A DNA stretch of 64,000 nt, taken from contig JAPPUL010000089.1 in the NCBI GenBank assembly GCA_026874595.1, positions 773,001 to 837,000 of the forward strand. The letters run 5' to 3'. The notes beneath the pieces are model-generated. The model had not been told where the DNA came from, ran no database searches, and saw only the letters and a list, made by a program, of their open reading frames with translations. Source of the stretch: Sipunculus nudus. Lineage: Eukaryota > Annelida > Sipuncula > Golfingiida > Sipunculidae. The first letter of the stretch is position 1; each line of letters starts with the position of its first letter. The translations under genes were made by a program, and so were the position numbers. Positions 44,901-52,747 of the stretch are shown in pieces.

Positions 44901-46331
44901 TTGACAAAAGATGTTAAAAGTAAAGAGAAGTTAAAAGAGTTAATACGATCAATTGATTATTCAATAGAGCGATTAGAGATTGATTACGTAGATGAAGAGA
45001 TATTAAGCGAGTACGGCTATTATCTATTAACAGAGGAAAAGACGAAGAAAGCAAAGAGAATACTAAACAATGTAATAAGGAATGGTAAAATATATCCTAA
45101 AAGCTATTATTATCTTGGTTTGCTGTATGAAAAAGAAAGAGATTTAGAAAAGAGTATAGAAAGTTATGTAAAAGGACTTTTTGCCTATTATTATATAAAG
45201 CTTGGAGAAGATAAATTTTTTGAAAGGATAAGTAACATATCGGGGATAACAAATCAAAAACACATGATGGACGAGGAGATGGAACGTGCAATAATCTCCG
45301 TACGTAAAGACACAGATCCCTTAAACAAACAGTTACAGTCAGCATTTTTTAATAAGATAGGAGAAAACATATTAACAAGAGCAAGTTATCTAAGCAATAG
45401 TATAGAAGAGGAAAAGCTTGCTAAAGAACGTATAATAAAGATCGCAGAAAAGAGCTTTCAATTAGCGATTGAAAAGGATATAAAAAATCATATACCGTGG
45501 GAAAACTTAGGTAATATAGTATATGACAAGACAATGCAAGCAACAAGTGATTTCATAAAGAACTTACCTAAGGGCGAAATTATAAAGTATAACAATTTAA
45601 CTCAATTAAGAGACTCAACTCAATTTAAGAAAGCAAAATACTACTATTCTAATGCACTGAATTTAATGATTGACAAAAGGATGGAATATGATAAAAATGA
45701 TAAGCTATGGAAGAATCTAATTCAGGCAGTAAAGTCTAATAAGATAAACGCAGATTTATTCTACAAAATAGGCTATATACTATATAGAGAAAACAAATAC
45801 AAGAATGCAAGCGAAGTATGGCACTCGATAAAGACAATCCCTGCAATGAAGTTTAATCCGTCACTTAATTTTGCCCTTGCAAATTCGTATATAAGGCTTG
45901 GAGATCATCTTGAGGCAAGAAGACATTATAAAAACATAATCGACTTTTATGAACCCTTGGCTCATAAATATAGAAATAATCCCGATCCCAAAAACTCAAA
46001 ACAAAACCATATATTTGCCAAATTAACACAAAGTCATAATAATCTTGGAGTATCCTATCACATAATGAGTGAGAAATTGGGTAATTACCAGCTGAAAGAA
46101 TATGCAAGATTACACTATTTTCAGGCAAGAGAATATGCATCACGACTTAATAATTCTGCTTTAGTTGCAAAGGAATTATGGAATCAAAATATTCTTAATT
46201 ATAATTATGTTGCATTGCAAAATGCTAATATTTCATTAAAAAAGAGATTACAAGCACAATACAAAAGATACAAAACACGTAACCCCTTAGATTATATGCT
46301 GATTGAAGACATAGAATTTGTTTTGAAATAA
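41991..46331 (+). CDS. Giant membrane-anchored TPR protein with acidic repetitive N-terminus
   Basis: 1446 residues in three parts. Residues 1 to about 600 are strongly acidic, low-complexity and repetitive (AEDTL four times, GLLGG pairs, EEEL series) and should be disordered and cytoplasmic. A single transmembrane helix lies at about 683-705 (LIASILLLAGLIIPLWLFIL). The remaining 740 residues are helical with TPR-like units, for example YYYLGLLYEKERDLEKSIES and FALANSYIRLGDHLEARRHY, predicted periplasmic. The layout recalls TPR collar proteins of spirochaete periplasmic flagella, but that is only an analogy; I do not recognise an orthologue. It stands alone on the plus strand. Confidence 0.65.
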   Translation: MSEKEKNHDSLEFNEGEEQVLEKLLKGLNVEGDEEIKRSELEPSSTSTRSLEGDIGLEGGNEGAYAVEKESKEEVSFEKANPQVHYERPKLKTDKKKRVTKEGIDKLFKDLDMTLAGGTPPEEEPLGKDLETDKQASDMSNLVSAGSLGSRDEGGDEGGGGNELDKGLDKESDKEKGLEDVEVVESVSGMDEDTVLEDTLGGGLLGGGLLEETEEKGSEWDAEKEEEFVDISWTEGEEGVDVVGDGVEEGAGDGVEDGVAKEEQLSKESEGLEERQGKESDKLSSDGLIKESLNDIDEAILEEEVDEPKIDFKEVIKAKESGVKGVEHGDYEESEASEVRAQTNDLVDFEENINKSEEDLSAMVAEDTLAEDTLAEDTLAEDTLAEGLKGEADILLNEGSDESESEYVKSEFTSLKEFEDYAESASDAGGAVESSVEGEIEESKDIVSESAEQAKEEPEVFSQGVDMLSGVGSSIESQEEGVEDKEELEEELEEELREEVSSLEEAEELIKSVSEPTLNVAEPTKDIEDMYKEEGIGESVDIEASSTIQPVMNAEKDETIELKGDEASLSEIELPDESMPSKLVEEAKPETALAFTEEDIKAIQKNISTFPPMLASVTKDTIINERLPKEDLDELTHLIINKPDIVIIKNYLENKRNIKIDITKDKQVKRIARAEDISERPSLARLIASILLLAGLIIPLWLFILKPYMESESKYKEGITDIKKGTNYYEEAINKFLIAKGNTEGNRKWYLKYAKAFMEENNPQAYYYAHIFLAGDEALNKQFLQKYKTMDREGNSFHRNGFHRNGLQNDIRKWKPGQSEQNKEKIAKDKTGNKHKDKLEKGVLNYLPNDKEAHLLLGEVYKKKALWAAYNASTINGQYNFDDVEYYLSQALYRGYKPLLDKDQLDIEVLDKEARTYILWTKLLHELKPEKSSNKSLTRAENNFNKILTIDSESPKGLYGLLYIYLTKIDLTKDVKSKEKLKELIRSIDYSIERLEIDYVDEEILSEYGYYLLTEEKTKKAKRILNNVIRNGKIYPKSYYYLGLLYEKERDLEKSIESYVKGLFAYYYIKLGEDKFFERISNISGITNQKHMMDEEMERAIISVRKDTDPLNKQLQSAFFNKIGENILTRASYLSNSIEEEKLAKERIIKIAEKSFQLAIEKDIKNHIPWENLGNIVYDKTMQATSDFIKNLPKGEIIKYNNLTQLRDSTQFKKAKYYYSNALNLMIDKRMEYDKNDKLWKNLIQAVKSNKINADLFYKIGYILYRENKYKNASEVWHSIKTIPAMKFNPSLNFALANSYIRLGDHLEARRHYKNIIDFYEPLAHKYRNNPDPKNSKQNHIFAKLTQSHNNLGVSYHIMSEKLGNYQLKEYARLHYFQAREYASRLNNSALVAKELWNQNILNYNYVALQNANISLKKRLQAQYKRYKTRNPLDYMLIEDIEFVLK
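43081..43140. repeat. 15-bp tandem repeat, 4 units, in the TPR gene
   Basis: Four perfect copies of ttgcagaagatactc followed by a partial copy, coding for AEDTL pentapeptides. A perfect pair of another 15-bp unit (gttttcatcgaaatg) lies at 44377-44406 in the same gene, and 12- to 15-bp repeats occur near 42585-42620 and 43446-43485. Confidence 0.95.
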
Positions 46332-46338
46332 AGCTTTA

Positions 46339-47256
46339 TTATTTAATTTGCCTCTTAGTTTTCCATCTGTCATGGAACCACCACCACTGCTCAGGACACT
46401 CACGTATTGCCTGTTCCAACAAATATGTAAATTCTTGTGTTGTCTTTTGCAGGAATTCAGATAACCCAAGCTCGTAGAAACATGATACCTCTTTTAGCAA
46501 TATGACATGCTCATTGGTATCTACTCTATTTATTAAACATAGTAGTATCGGCACTTCTAACCTATATGACAAAAGGGCCGGGCCTTTTGCTGTTGATGCT
46601 TCTTTTTCAAAAAATGATACGTATATTCCATTTACTGCTTGATTTTGATCCATAAGAAATATTAGTATTTCATTACTTTTAAGCGCCTTTAGCCCTTTTT
46701 CATAAACATCTTCTCGACGTATAAGCTTCGCTGGATAAGAAGTTCGTAGCTCGTATACATATTTATCTATATACTCATTATCAAAAGGTCGGTATATCCC
46801 ATTAAGACTATAGCCTAAATTAGATATAGCTTTAGTCATTAATTCCCAATTGCCATAATGTCCTGTTACAAGAATTAATCCCCTCCCCTCTGCCATTCTT
46901 GACTCCAAAAGATTAAGTCCTTTAAAACTTATACTATATCTTGTGTCAAATCCCTCTTGTCTCAGCCAAGCTAATATTAAAAACTCTGATATTGAATAAA
47001 AGGTATTTACAAAAACTTTTTTTGTTAATACTGAAATATTTACTTTGTCACTTTGATTAAATACCATATTAAGGCGTGTACGTACACCTTTGCGGATATG
47101 CGATGGTAAAACGTAATAGGCTATATTTGCAAAACAAAAGCCAAACTTATAAAAATACCTTATAGGTATAAGCTTTAAAACATTTGTCAGGAACAACATA
47201 AATGCATATTCAACTGCACAAACAACTTTTCCCTTCTTATGTGCCTTATTAGCCAT
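46339..47256 (-). CDS. Lipid A late acyltransferase (LpxL/HtrB family)
   Basis: Inner-membrane acyltransferase adding a secondary acyl chain to Kdo-lipid A or a related glycolipid. The 305-residue protein has an N-terminal hydrophobic helix, the catalytic HX4E in VTGHYGNWELM (about residues 129-139), GIYRPFDNEYIDKYV, LMDQN and the conserved C-terminal PEQWWWFHDRWKT. Together with LpxC at 49.8 kb this indicates a lipid A-bearing outer membrane. It lies last in a minus-strand run with lolC/E, lolD and a small gene. Confidence 0.92.
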   Translation of the reverse strand: MANKAHKKGKVVCAVEYAFMLFLTNVLKLIPIRYFYKFGFCFANIAYYVLPSHIRKGVRTRLNMVFNQSDKVNISVLTKKVFVNTFYSISEFLILAWLRQEGFDTRYSISFKGLNLLESRMAEGRGLILVTGHYGNWELMTKAISNLGYSLNGIYRPFDNEYIDKYVYELRTSYPAKLIRREDVYEKGLKALKSNEILIFLMDQNQAVNGIYVSFFEKEASTAKGPALLSYRLEVPILLCLINRVDTNEHVILLKEVSCFYELGLSEFLQKTTQEFTYLLEQAIRECPEQWWWFHDRWKTKRQIK

Positions 47257-47259
47257 AAA

Positions 47260-47505
47260 TTAGACTAGTAAATTAACTCCTCTTGTCTCTTCTAAAGATT
47301 GTTCTAGGGAAATAGTCGTAGGTTCAGCTTCTTCTACCTCGCGTTCTTTATATCGTACCTCAACTCTTCTTACCTCTTCTACCTTATCTACTTGTGCCTC
47401 ATCGCCCGAAACATTCATACTATCTTCTATCTCAGGCTTGGAACTAGTTCCTAAACTAGAAGATATTGATGAGGCATAATCATACGACTGCACAAATATT
47501 TCCAT
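47260..47505 (-). CDS. Small acidic protein of unknown function
   Basis: 81 residues from ATG at 47505. The start is favoured over 47529 because AGGAGG, overlapping the lolD stop, lies 9 bp upstream. The sequence begins MEIFVQSYDYASSISSSL and becomes strongly charged (Glu, Arg, Val). No domain is recognised. It sits between lolD and the lipid A acyltransferase and ends 3 bp before the latter, so it belongs to the operon. Confidence 0.55.
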   Translation of the reverse strand: MEIFVQSYDYASSISSSLGTSSKPEIEDSMNVSGDEAQVDKVEEVRRVEVRYKEREVEEAEPTTISLEQSLEETRGVNLLV

Positions 47506-47518
47506 ACCTTTGTCCCTC

Positions 47519-48187
47519 CTATTTTTCATTTATCTTACCATAGGATAATTTAACCATTCTATCTGCATCTGAAAACCTATTTAAATTATGTGTAACTAGC
47601 AATATAGTTATATCTGTCTTTCTTTTAAGACTCCATAATAGTTTATGCACATCCTCACTATTCTTCTCATCTAAATTTCCTGTTGGCTCGTCTGCAAATA
47701 GTATATCAGGATTATTTATTAATGCTCGGGCTATTGCAACACGTTGTTGCTCTCCTCCTGATAATTCGCTTGGCTTGTGAGATGCTCTGCTTAAAAGTCC
47801 TACCATCTTTAATAACGCTCTTGCCCGATGCTCTGCCTCCTTCCTATTAAAGGTAACATTCAAATAGGGCAACATAACATTCTCCTGTGCCGTAAAATCT
47901 TTTAACAGATTATGAAACTGAAATACAAAACCCATATGTTTACTCCGAAATAGGGAAAGCTCATCCTCACTAAGCAAGTTTATATCCATACCCTCTACTA
48001 ACACCTTTCCCCTATTCGGAACATCAAGTCCTCCAAGTAAATTTAATAACGTACTCTTTCCACAGCCACTCTCTCCTGTTATTGCTACTATTTCTCCCCG
48101 GGATACCTCAAAATCTACTCCGTTTAAAACCTCAACCTCTAATACCCCATTACGGTAACTTTTATATAACCCTTCGACTTCTATCAC
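47519..48187 (-). CDS. lolD: Lipoprotein-release ABC transporter ATP-binding protein
   Basis: ATPase powering extraction of lipoproteins from the inner membrane. The 222-residue protein has Walker A GESGCGKST, Q-loop GFVFQFHNLLKDFTA, signature LSGGEQQRVAIARAL, Walker B ILFADEPTGNLD and the H-loop VTHN. FQFHxLLxxFTxxEN is typical of LolD within the MacB/FtsE group. Downstream of the LolC/E-type permease with a 108-bp gap containing short repeats (ctcgcctact twice). Confidence 0.92.
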   Translation of the reverse strand: MIEVEGLYKSYRNGVLEVEVLNGVDFEVSRGEIVAITGESGCGKSTLLNLLGGLDVPNRGKVLVEGMDINLLSEDELSLFRSKHMGFVFQFHNLLKDFTAQENVMLPYLNVTFNRKEAEHRARALLKMVGLLSRASHKPSELSGGEQQRVAIARALINNPDILFADEPTGNLDEKNSEDVHKLLWSLKRKTDITILLVTHNLNRFSDADRMVKLSYGKINEK

Positions 48188-48295
48188 CTTATTTCCTTCT
48201 AATTTAGTATTTACTGCTATTTTTAAGCTCTCCTTTTTATATTATTAACTTTATTAACTCCTTAATCTCGCCTACTCTCTCTCGCCTACTAAAAC

Positions 48296-49732
48296 TCATT
48301 TATATTTCAAACTCTCTGATATGCTCTTCCTTAATCTCCTCCTTACCGAAAAATATGCTCCCCCAACTGATACCATTATTCCAAGAAATACTAGCAAATA
48401 CATATCTTTTAAATTTAATTTATATTCAAAATCATCAAGATGTCCTAGGGTTCCTGAAAAAAAACGCCACTCTGTATACATCCCTTCCCATCCCATATAG
48501 TTATGCACACTCCCCAATACCATATTATAAAATAGTTCAAACAGCTTTATTATATCATTTAACGAAAGTACTAATAATATACCAAATAGTATCCCTACAC
48601 TACATCCCACAAAGCCTATTATATAACCATATATCGTAAAAACCTTTTCTACTCTACCGCTTCTTACACCAAATGTTTTTAGTATCCCTATCTCTCGTCT
48701 TTTATCTAAGACTATTATATTTAAATTTATGTAGACTGTTATAACTACTGAGAAAAGCACTATTATAAATAATATTACCGCCATTATTCGCTCTTCCCAC
48801 TTAAAAGCGTAGATTAAATGTCCATTTAAAACCTCCCATGTCGATACCCGGTACCCTAGTAGGTGCTCATTTAATTTAAGTGATACTTTATCTACATCTT
48901 CTACACTGTAAAGCTTTAACCCTAAGCCCGTTAGTAGCGGATAGCTTTTGCCTCGTAGCTTTATTCGGGCATTATATACTAGCTCGCCTGTCTTTAGATT
49001 AGAAAATACCAGGCTTTTATCATATTCCTCGTAGCCTGACCTATATACTCCTACCACCTTTAACCTGTAAGTTGAAAGATTGCCTAAACCCATATCCCCG
49101 CCATCTTCTTCTTCACCTCGAATGCCATCTGATAGATTAAAAAGCTCATTTTCTACTCCTCCTAAACCCTTCTCTCGAGATACCAATAGATACAAAACAG
49201 GCCCTCCACCTTCATCCACCAACTTCAAGAATTCTTTATGCTCAACTTCGTCCTTGCTAAATCGTCTTGCCAGCTCCTCCCCTATCACTATAGAGAACTT
49301 CGAATTAAGTGCATATTCACCTGATATTATCTTGAAATTATCACGCAGACTATCATCTTCTTTATATGAATCCTCACTTGCAAAACGTATTACAACTCCA
49401 AAATATCTACTGTCTTTTCCCTTAATAAGACCATGCGATAGGTAAAATGGTACCATTATCTTTATCTTATCTTCAAGCCCTATTTCATTAATCTTTTTGG
49501 AAAGACTTTCTACATCATATAAATTACCCTTACTTATTTGTATATGATAATCTTTATTCATATGTTTTAAAAGAACACTATCATGGAATCCGTTCACGAT
49601 AGACATGACAACCAATGGCACAAACACTGATAGACTAACTATTATAAACGCTATTAACGATATTCGTGATATTAAGCCTCTGCCTCTAGATTCCTTCAAA
49701 AATCTTAGCGCTATTAATATATCATACTTCAT
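48296..49732 (-). CDS. Lipoprotein-release ABC transporter permease (LolC/LolE family)
   Basis: Membrane subunit that hands lipoproteins to LolA. It opens with ALRFLKESRGRGLISRISLIAFIIVSLSVFVPLVVMSIVNGF-like content (first helix with MNG motif), has a large periplasmic domain (about residues 45-315), and ends in three helices with the FtsX-type LDKRREIGILKTFGVRSGRVEKVF. At 478 residues it is longer than the usual 400-415; the excess is in the periplasmic domain, which contains an acidic segment (about residues 200-215). Only one permease gene is present, so it may act as a homodimer (LolF-like) with LolD. Confidence 0.88.
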   Translation of the reverse strand: MKYDILIALRFLKESRGRGLISRISLIAFIIVSLSVFVPLVVMSIVNGFHDSVLLKHMNKDYHIQISKGNLYDVESLSKKINEIGLEDKIKIMVPFYLSHGLIKGKDSRYFGVVIRFASEDSYKEDDSLRDNFKIISGEYALNSKFSIVIGEELARRFSKDEVEHKEFLKLVDEGGGPVLYLLVSREKGLGGVENELFNLSDGIRGEEEDGGDMGLGNLSTYRLKVVGVYRSGYEEYDKSLVFSNLKTGELVYNARIKLRGKSYPLLTGLGLKLYSVEDVDKVSLKLNEHLLGYRVSTWEVLNGHLIYAFKWEERIMAVILFIIVLFSVVITVYINLNIIVLDKRREIGILKTFGVRSGRVEKVFTIYGYIIGFVGCSVGILFGILLVLSLNDIIKLFELFYNMVLGSVHNYMGWEGMYTEWRFFSGTLGHLDDFEYKLNLKDMYLLVFLGIMVSVGGAYFSVRRRLRKSISESLKYK

Positions 49733-49819
49733 TATTTTTTTTTTATATCTTTATACGCTTTCTTGAAAAAGCATGAGCATCTATCTTATTATTTAATGCA
49801 TATGAATTATTTAATGCTT

Positions 49820-50737
49820 ATGAAAGAAACTGCCCTATCTAATAATATTGTCATTAAAGGATTTGGCCTACACAAAAATAACTTCAATATCATTAATATT
49901 AAACCTAATATTAATAACAATATATCTTTTTCTTTTAATAATCACAATGTTACCTTAAATGCCACAGTAAATAATGTCTTTGATACTAATTTAAATATTG
50001 CTTTTAAGTATAATGACTTCTATGCCAGGAGTACTGAACACCTTTTAAGTGCTCTTTTTATTCTCAATATCACCAGCTGTAATATTAACTTTGTACTCGG
50101 CGATGAGGTGCCCGCTCTTGATGGTTCCTCTTTTGAATTTATTAAACGTATCCTAAAGTCAAAGCCATATGTCACTAATAATTACATGCCCTTTATTAAC
50201 CTTACATGTCCTATTGCCATTAAAACAAACGATAGCTTTATTGCCGCTTTGCCAAATTATAATAATTCAATCTCTTTTAACGCTTTTATTCACTTTAAAG
50301 AATATAACCTAAAACAACATTGCAAAACCACATTCTCTAAAGCCAAATTCATTAACCAGATCGCTAAAGCTAGAACTTTTGGCTTTTATGATATGTGGGA
50401 TTCTCTTAAAAAACAAGGGAAGGCCCTTGGCGCTAATTACCAAAATACTCAAGTATTTCAAAAAGATAAGCTCATTAACCCTTCTAATCTACATAATGAA
50501 GCCGCAAGACATAAAATACTTGACTTTTGTGCCGCTCTTGCTTTATTAAAATTTAGAGTTTGTGCTAACTTCTTCTTATATAAATCCGGGCACCACTTAG
50601 ACTTACTCTTTGTTCAAGAACTTAATAAACTCCTGCTTACCTCAAAACCCTATCCTCATAACTCCCAAAATAAAAAAAATACTATAACAGACCAAAAGTT
50701 TATTCATAACCTTATAAAACAACATTTCAATTACTAG
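49820..50737 (+). CDS. lpxC: UDP-3-O-acyl-N-acetylglucosamine deacetylase
   Basis: Zn-dependent committed step of lipid A synthesis. The metal and catalytic motifs are present: ARSTEHLLSAL (His), DEVPALDGSS, KARTFGFYDM, AARHKILDF (His and Asp) and SGHHLDLLF (general-acid His). The sequence is otherwise diverged and Asn-rich. Several in-frame ATGs occur; I chose 49820 because the family begins about 14 residues before the GFGLH motif. 49763 is the longest alternative, and no Shine-Dalgarno decides. Divergent from lolC/E, next to other envelope genes. T-ending codons dominate. Confidence 0.9.
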   Translation: MKETALSNNIVIKGFGLHKNNFNIINIKPNINNNISFSFNNHNVTLNATVNNVFDTNLNIAFKYNDFYARSTEHLLSALFILNITSCNINFVLGDEVPALDGSSFEFIKRILKSKPYVTNNYMPFINLTCPIAIKTNDSFIAALPNYNNSISFNAFIHFKEYNLKQHCKTTFSKAKFINQIAKARTFGFYDMWDSLKKQGKALGANYQNTQVFQKDKLINPSNLHNEAARHKILDFCAALALLKFRVCANFFLYKSGHHLDLLFVQELNKLLLTSKPYPHNSQNKKNTITDQKFIHNLIKQHFNY

Positions 50738-50755
50738 AAGAAAGGTACTACGTAC

Positions 50756-51601
50756 TTAAGAAAGTCCTCTTAGTAATAAATCATACTGTTTTAACTCTGT
50801 TAGCTTGCCTCGCTTAAGAAGCCCTTTCATTATTATATTCACTTTCTTTATAAGCTCTTTTTTCGTCTGCTCCTCATATGCCTTTGTAAGCATTTTAAGA
50901 CTTAATATCTTAATAAGTGCCCGAACTCGAAAGGCATCCATTACTTCATATCTTTTAGATAATTGATCTTTATGCCCTCCTCGCTTTATAATTAGCTTCT
51001 TTTCAAGATAGTATATTGGGTATATGCTGCAAAGACGTAGCCAGTAATCATAATCCTCACAGGCTTTAAGACTCTCATCAAAATATCCTATCCTATCCAA
51101 AACTTCACGACTAAATAGTATTGAAGAGGCACTTATTATACAAAGAGGTAAGCATCTTTCATATATATGTCCGCTATACTTCTTGTGACGCTTTTTTTGA
51201 TTAAGATGTTTTCCGTTTTTAAGCCACTTTTCATCTGTATAGATAGCTTTATAATACCCTTTCCGTCTAAGTATTTTAAGTTCTTCCGCTATCTTGTCAC
51301 AAGCCCATAAATCATCTGAATCCAAAAACGATATATATTCTCCTGTTGCACTCAATAAGCCGCAGTTTCGAGCTGCACTTACCCCCCGGCTACTTGACCT
51401 ATATATATATACTATTCTATCAAGAGAAGCCCCGTAACGTTTAATTATATACTCCATACTCCCATCTATAGAACCATCATCTACAACTATTATTTCAATA
51501 TCTTTATAACTTTGACGCAAAACACTTTCTATTGCCTCACTCAAAAAATACTTTCTGTCCTTAGTTGGGATTATTACACTTACTTTGGGTCCTTCAAACA
51601 T
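50756..51601 (-). CDS. Family 2 glycosyltransferase
   Basis: Inverting GT-A glycosyltransferase acting on cell-surface glycans or lipopolysaccharide. The first 110 residues hold KVSVIIPTKDRKYFLSEAIES, IEIIVVDDGSIDGS and the DXD-type YISFLDSDDLW. Then come FSREVLDRIGYFDES and CEDYDYWLRL, which place the acceptor base. The 281-residue length is that of a single-domain enzyme. No membrane helix. Convergent with lpxC. Donor and acceptor sugars cannot be deduced. Confidence 0.92.
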   Translation of the reverse strand: MFEGPKVSVIIPTKDRKYFLSEAIESVLRQSYKDIEIIVVDDGSIDGSMEYIIKRYGASLDRIVYIYRSSSRGVSAARNCGLLSATGEYISFLDSDDLWACDKIAEELKILRRKGYYKAIYTDEKWLKNGKHLNQKKRHKKYSGHIYERCLPLCIISASSILFSREVLDRIGYFDESLKACEDYDYWLRLCSIYPIYYLEKKLIIKRGGHKDQLSKRYEVMDAFRVRALIKILSLKMLTKAYEEQTKKELIKKVNIIMKGLLKRGKLTELKQYDLLLRGLS

Positions 51602-51713
51602 CTTGAAAATTAAATCTGTGTCTTTAATTATAAATTCATTACATTATTAAAAGAAAATCCTTATACTTTTAGATAATACTAAAAGCAACTTTAACTTAAT
51701 ATGAGGTTTTTAG

Positions 51714-52724
51714 ATGTTAGACTATTTGATCTCTCTCAAAGATAGAATTATTGCAGGTGATGCTATTACATACGATGAGGCATTATCTCTTACCAAAGGC
51801 AATATTAAAAGCTTTGATTTATTTTTATGTGCTAATGAAATACGACAACACTTTATGAACAAAGATATTGTGCTTTGTTCGATAGTTAATGCTAAGTCTG
51901 GTGCTTGCCCTGAGGACTGTAGTTTCTGTTCGCAATCTTCAATTTATAATACTGATAGCCAGACTTACAAAATGATGGAATTTGATGCTCTTAAAGAAGC
52001 TGTTGATAATGCAGCAAGTAATGGTGCCGGGGAATTCTCTTTTGTTACTAGCGGACGCAAACTTGGTTCTAAAAAAGATGATAGCGAGATTAAACTCATT
52101 GCTAAGGCTATTGAATACACTAAGCAAAATACCAATATGGAGGCTTGTAGCTCGCTTGGGCTTATGTCTTTAGAGGAGCTTCGTTTACTAAAGGACGCTG
52201 GGATGGATCATTACCATCATAATTTAGAAACTGCAAAAAGCCACTTTGACAAAATAGTTTCTACTCATTCTTATGCGGATGAGATACAAGCTGTTGTAAA
52301 TGCCAAAAATGCTGGACTTAAGACTTGTTGTGGAGGTATTTTTGGCATGGGTGAGACTTGGCAACAAAGACTTGAGCTTGCTTTTAGTTTAAAAGAAATT
52401 GACGTTGATTCTGTGCCCATTAACTTTCTTGTTCCAGTCCCTAAAACCCCTCTTGGGAACCTAAAGCTCCTTGACCCTTATGAGGCGCTTAGCATTGTGT
52501 CGGTATTTCGTTTTATATTGCCTAATAAAAATATCATGGTGATGGGCGGTAGAGAAAAAGTATTAAGAGACATGCAATCATGGATATTCTTTGCGGGTGC
52601 AAATGGTTTATTAATTGGCAACTACCTTACAACTAAAGGACGTTCTTATAAAGACGATCTTAATATGATTGAGGACCTTGGTTTTTCTACTAAAGCTCTT
52701 TGTTCTTCACATCATAAAGATTAA
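51714..52724 (+). CDS. bioB: Biotin synthase
   Basis: Radical-SAM enzyme inserting sulfur into dethiobiotin. The cluster ligands are Cys65, Cys69 and Cys72 in SGACPEDCSFCSQS. Other motifs are SLGLMSLEELRLLKDAG, YHHNLETAKSHF, CCGGIFGMGET, VPINFLVPVPKTPL and MGGREKVL. The 336-residue length fits. GAGG lies 8 bp before the ATG. No other bio genes are in the window, so dethiobiotin is made elsewhere or imported. Confidence 0.97.
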   Translation: MLDYLISLKDRIIAGDAITYDEALSLTKGNIKSFDLFLCANEIRQHFMNKDIVLCSIVNAKSGACPEDCSFCSQSSIYNTDSQTYKMMEFDALKEAVDNAASNGAGEFSFVTSGRKLGSKKDDSEIKLIAKAIEYTKQNTNMEACSSLGLMSLEELRLLKDAGMDHYHHNLETAKSHFDKIVSTHSYADEIQAVVNAKNAGLKTCCGGIFGMGETWQQRLELAFSLKEIDVDSVPINFLVPVPKTPLGNLKLLDPYEALSIVSVFRFILPNKNIMVMGGREKVLRDMQSWIFFAGANGLLIGNYLTTKGRSYKDDLNMIEDLGFSTKALCSSHHKD

Positions 52725-52747
52725 AAACAGATTAAAAAGTCGATTAA

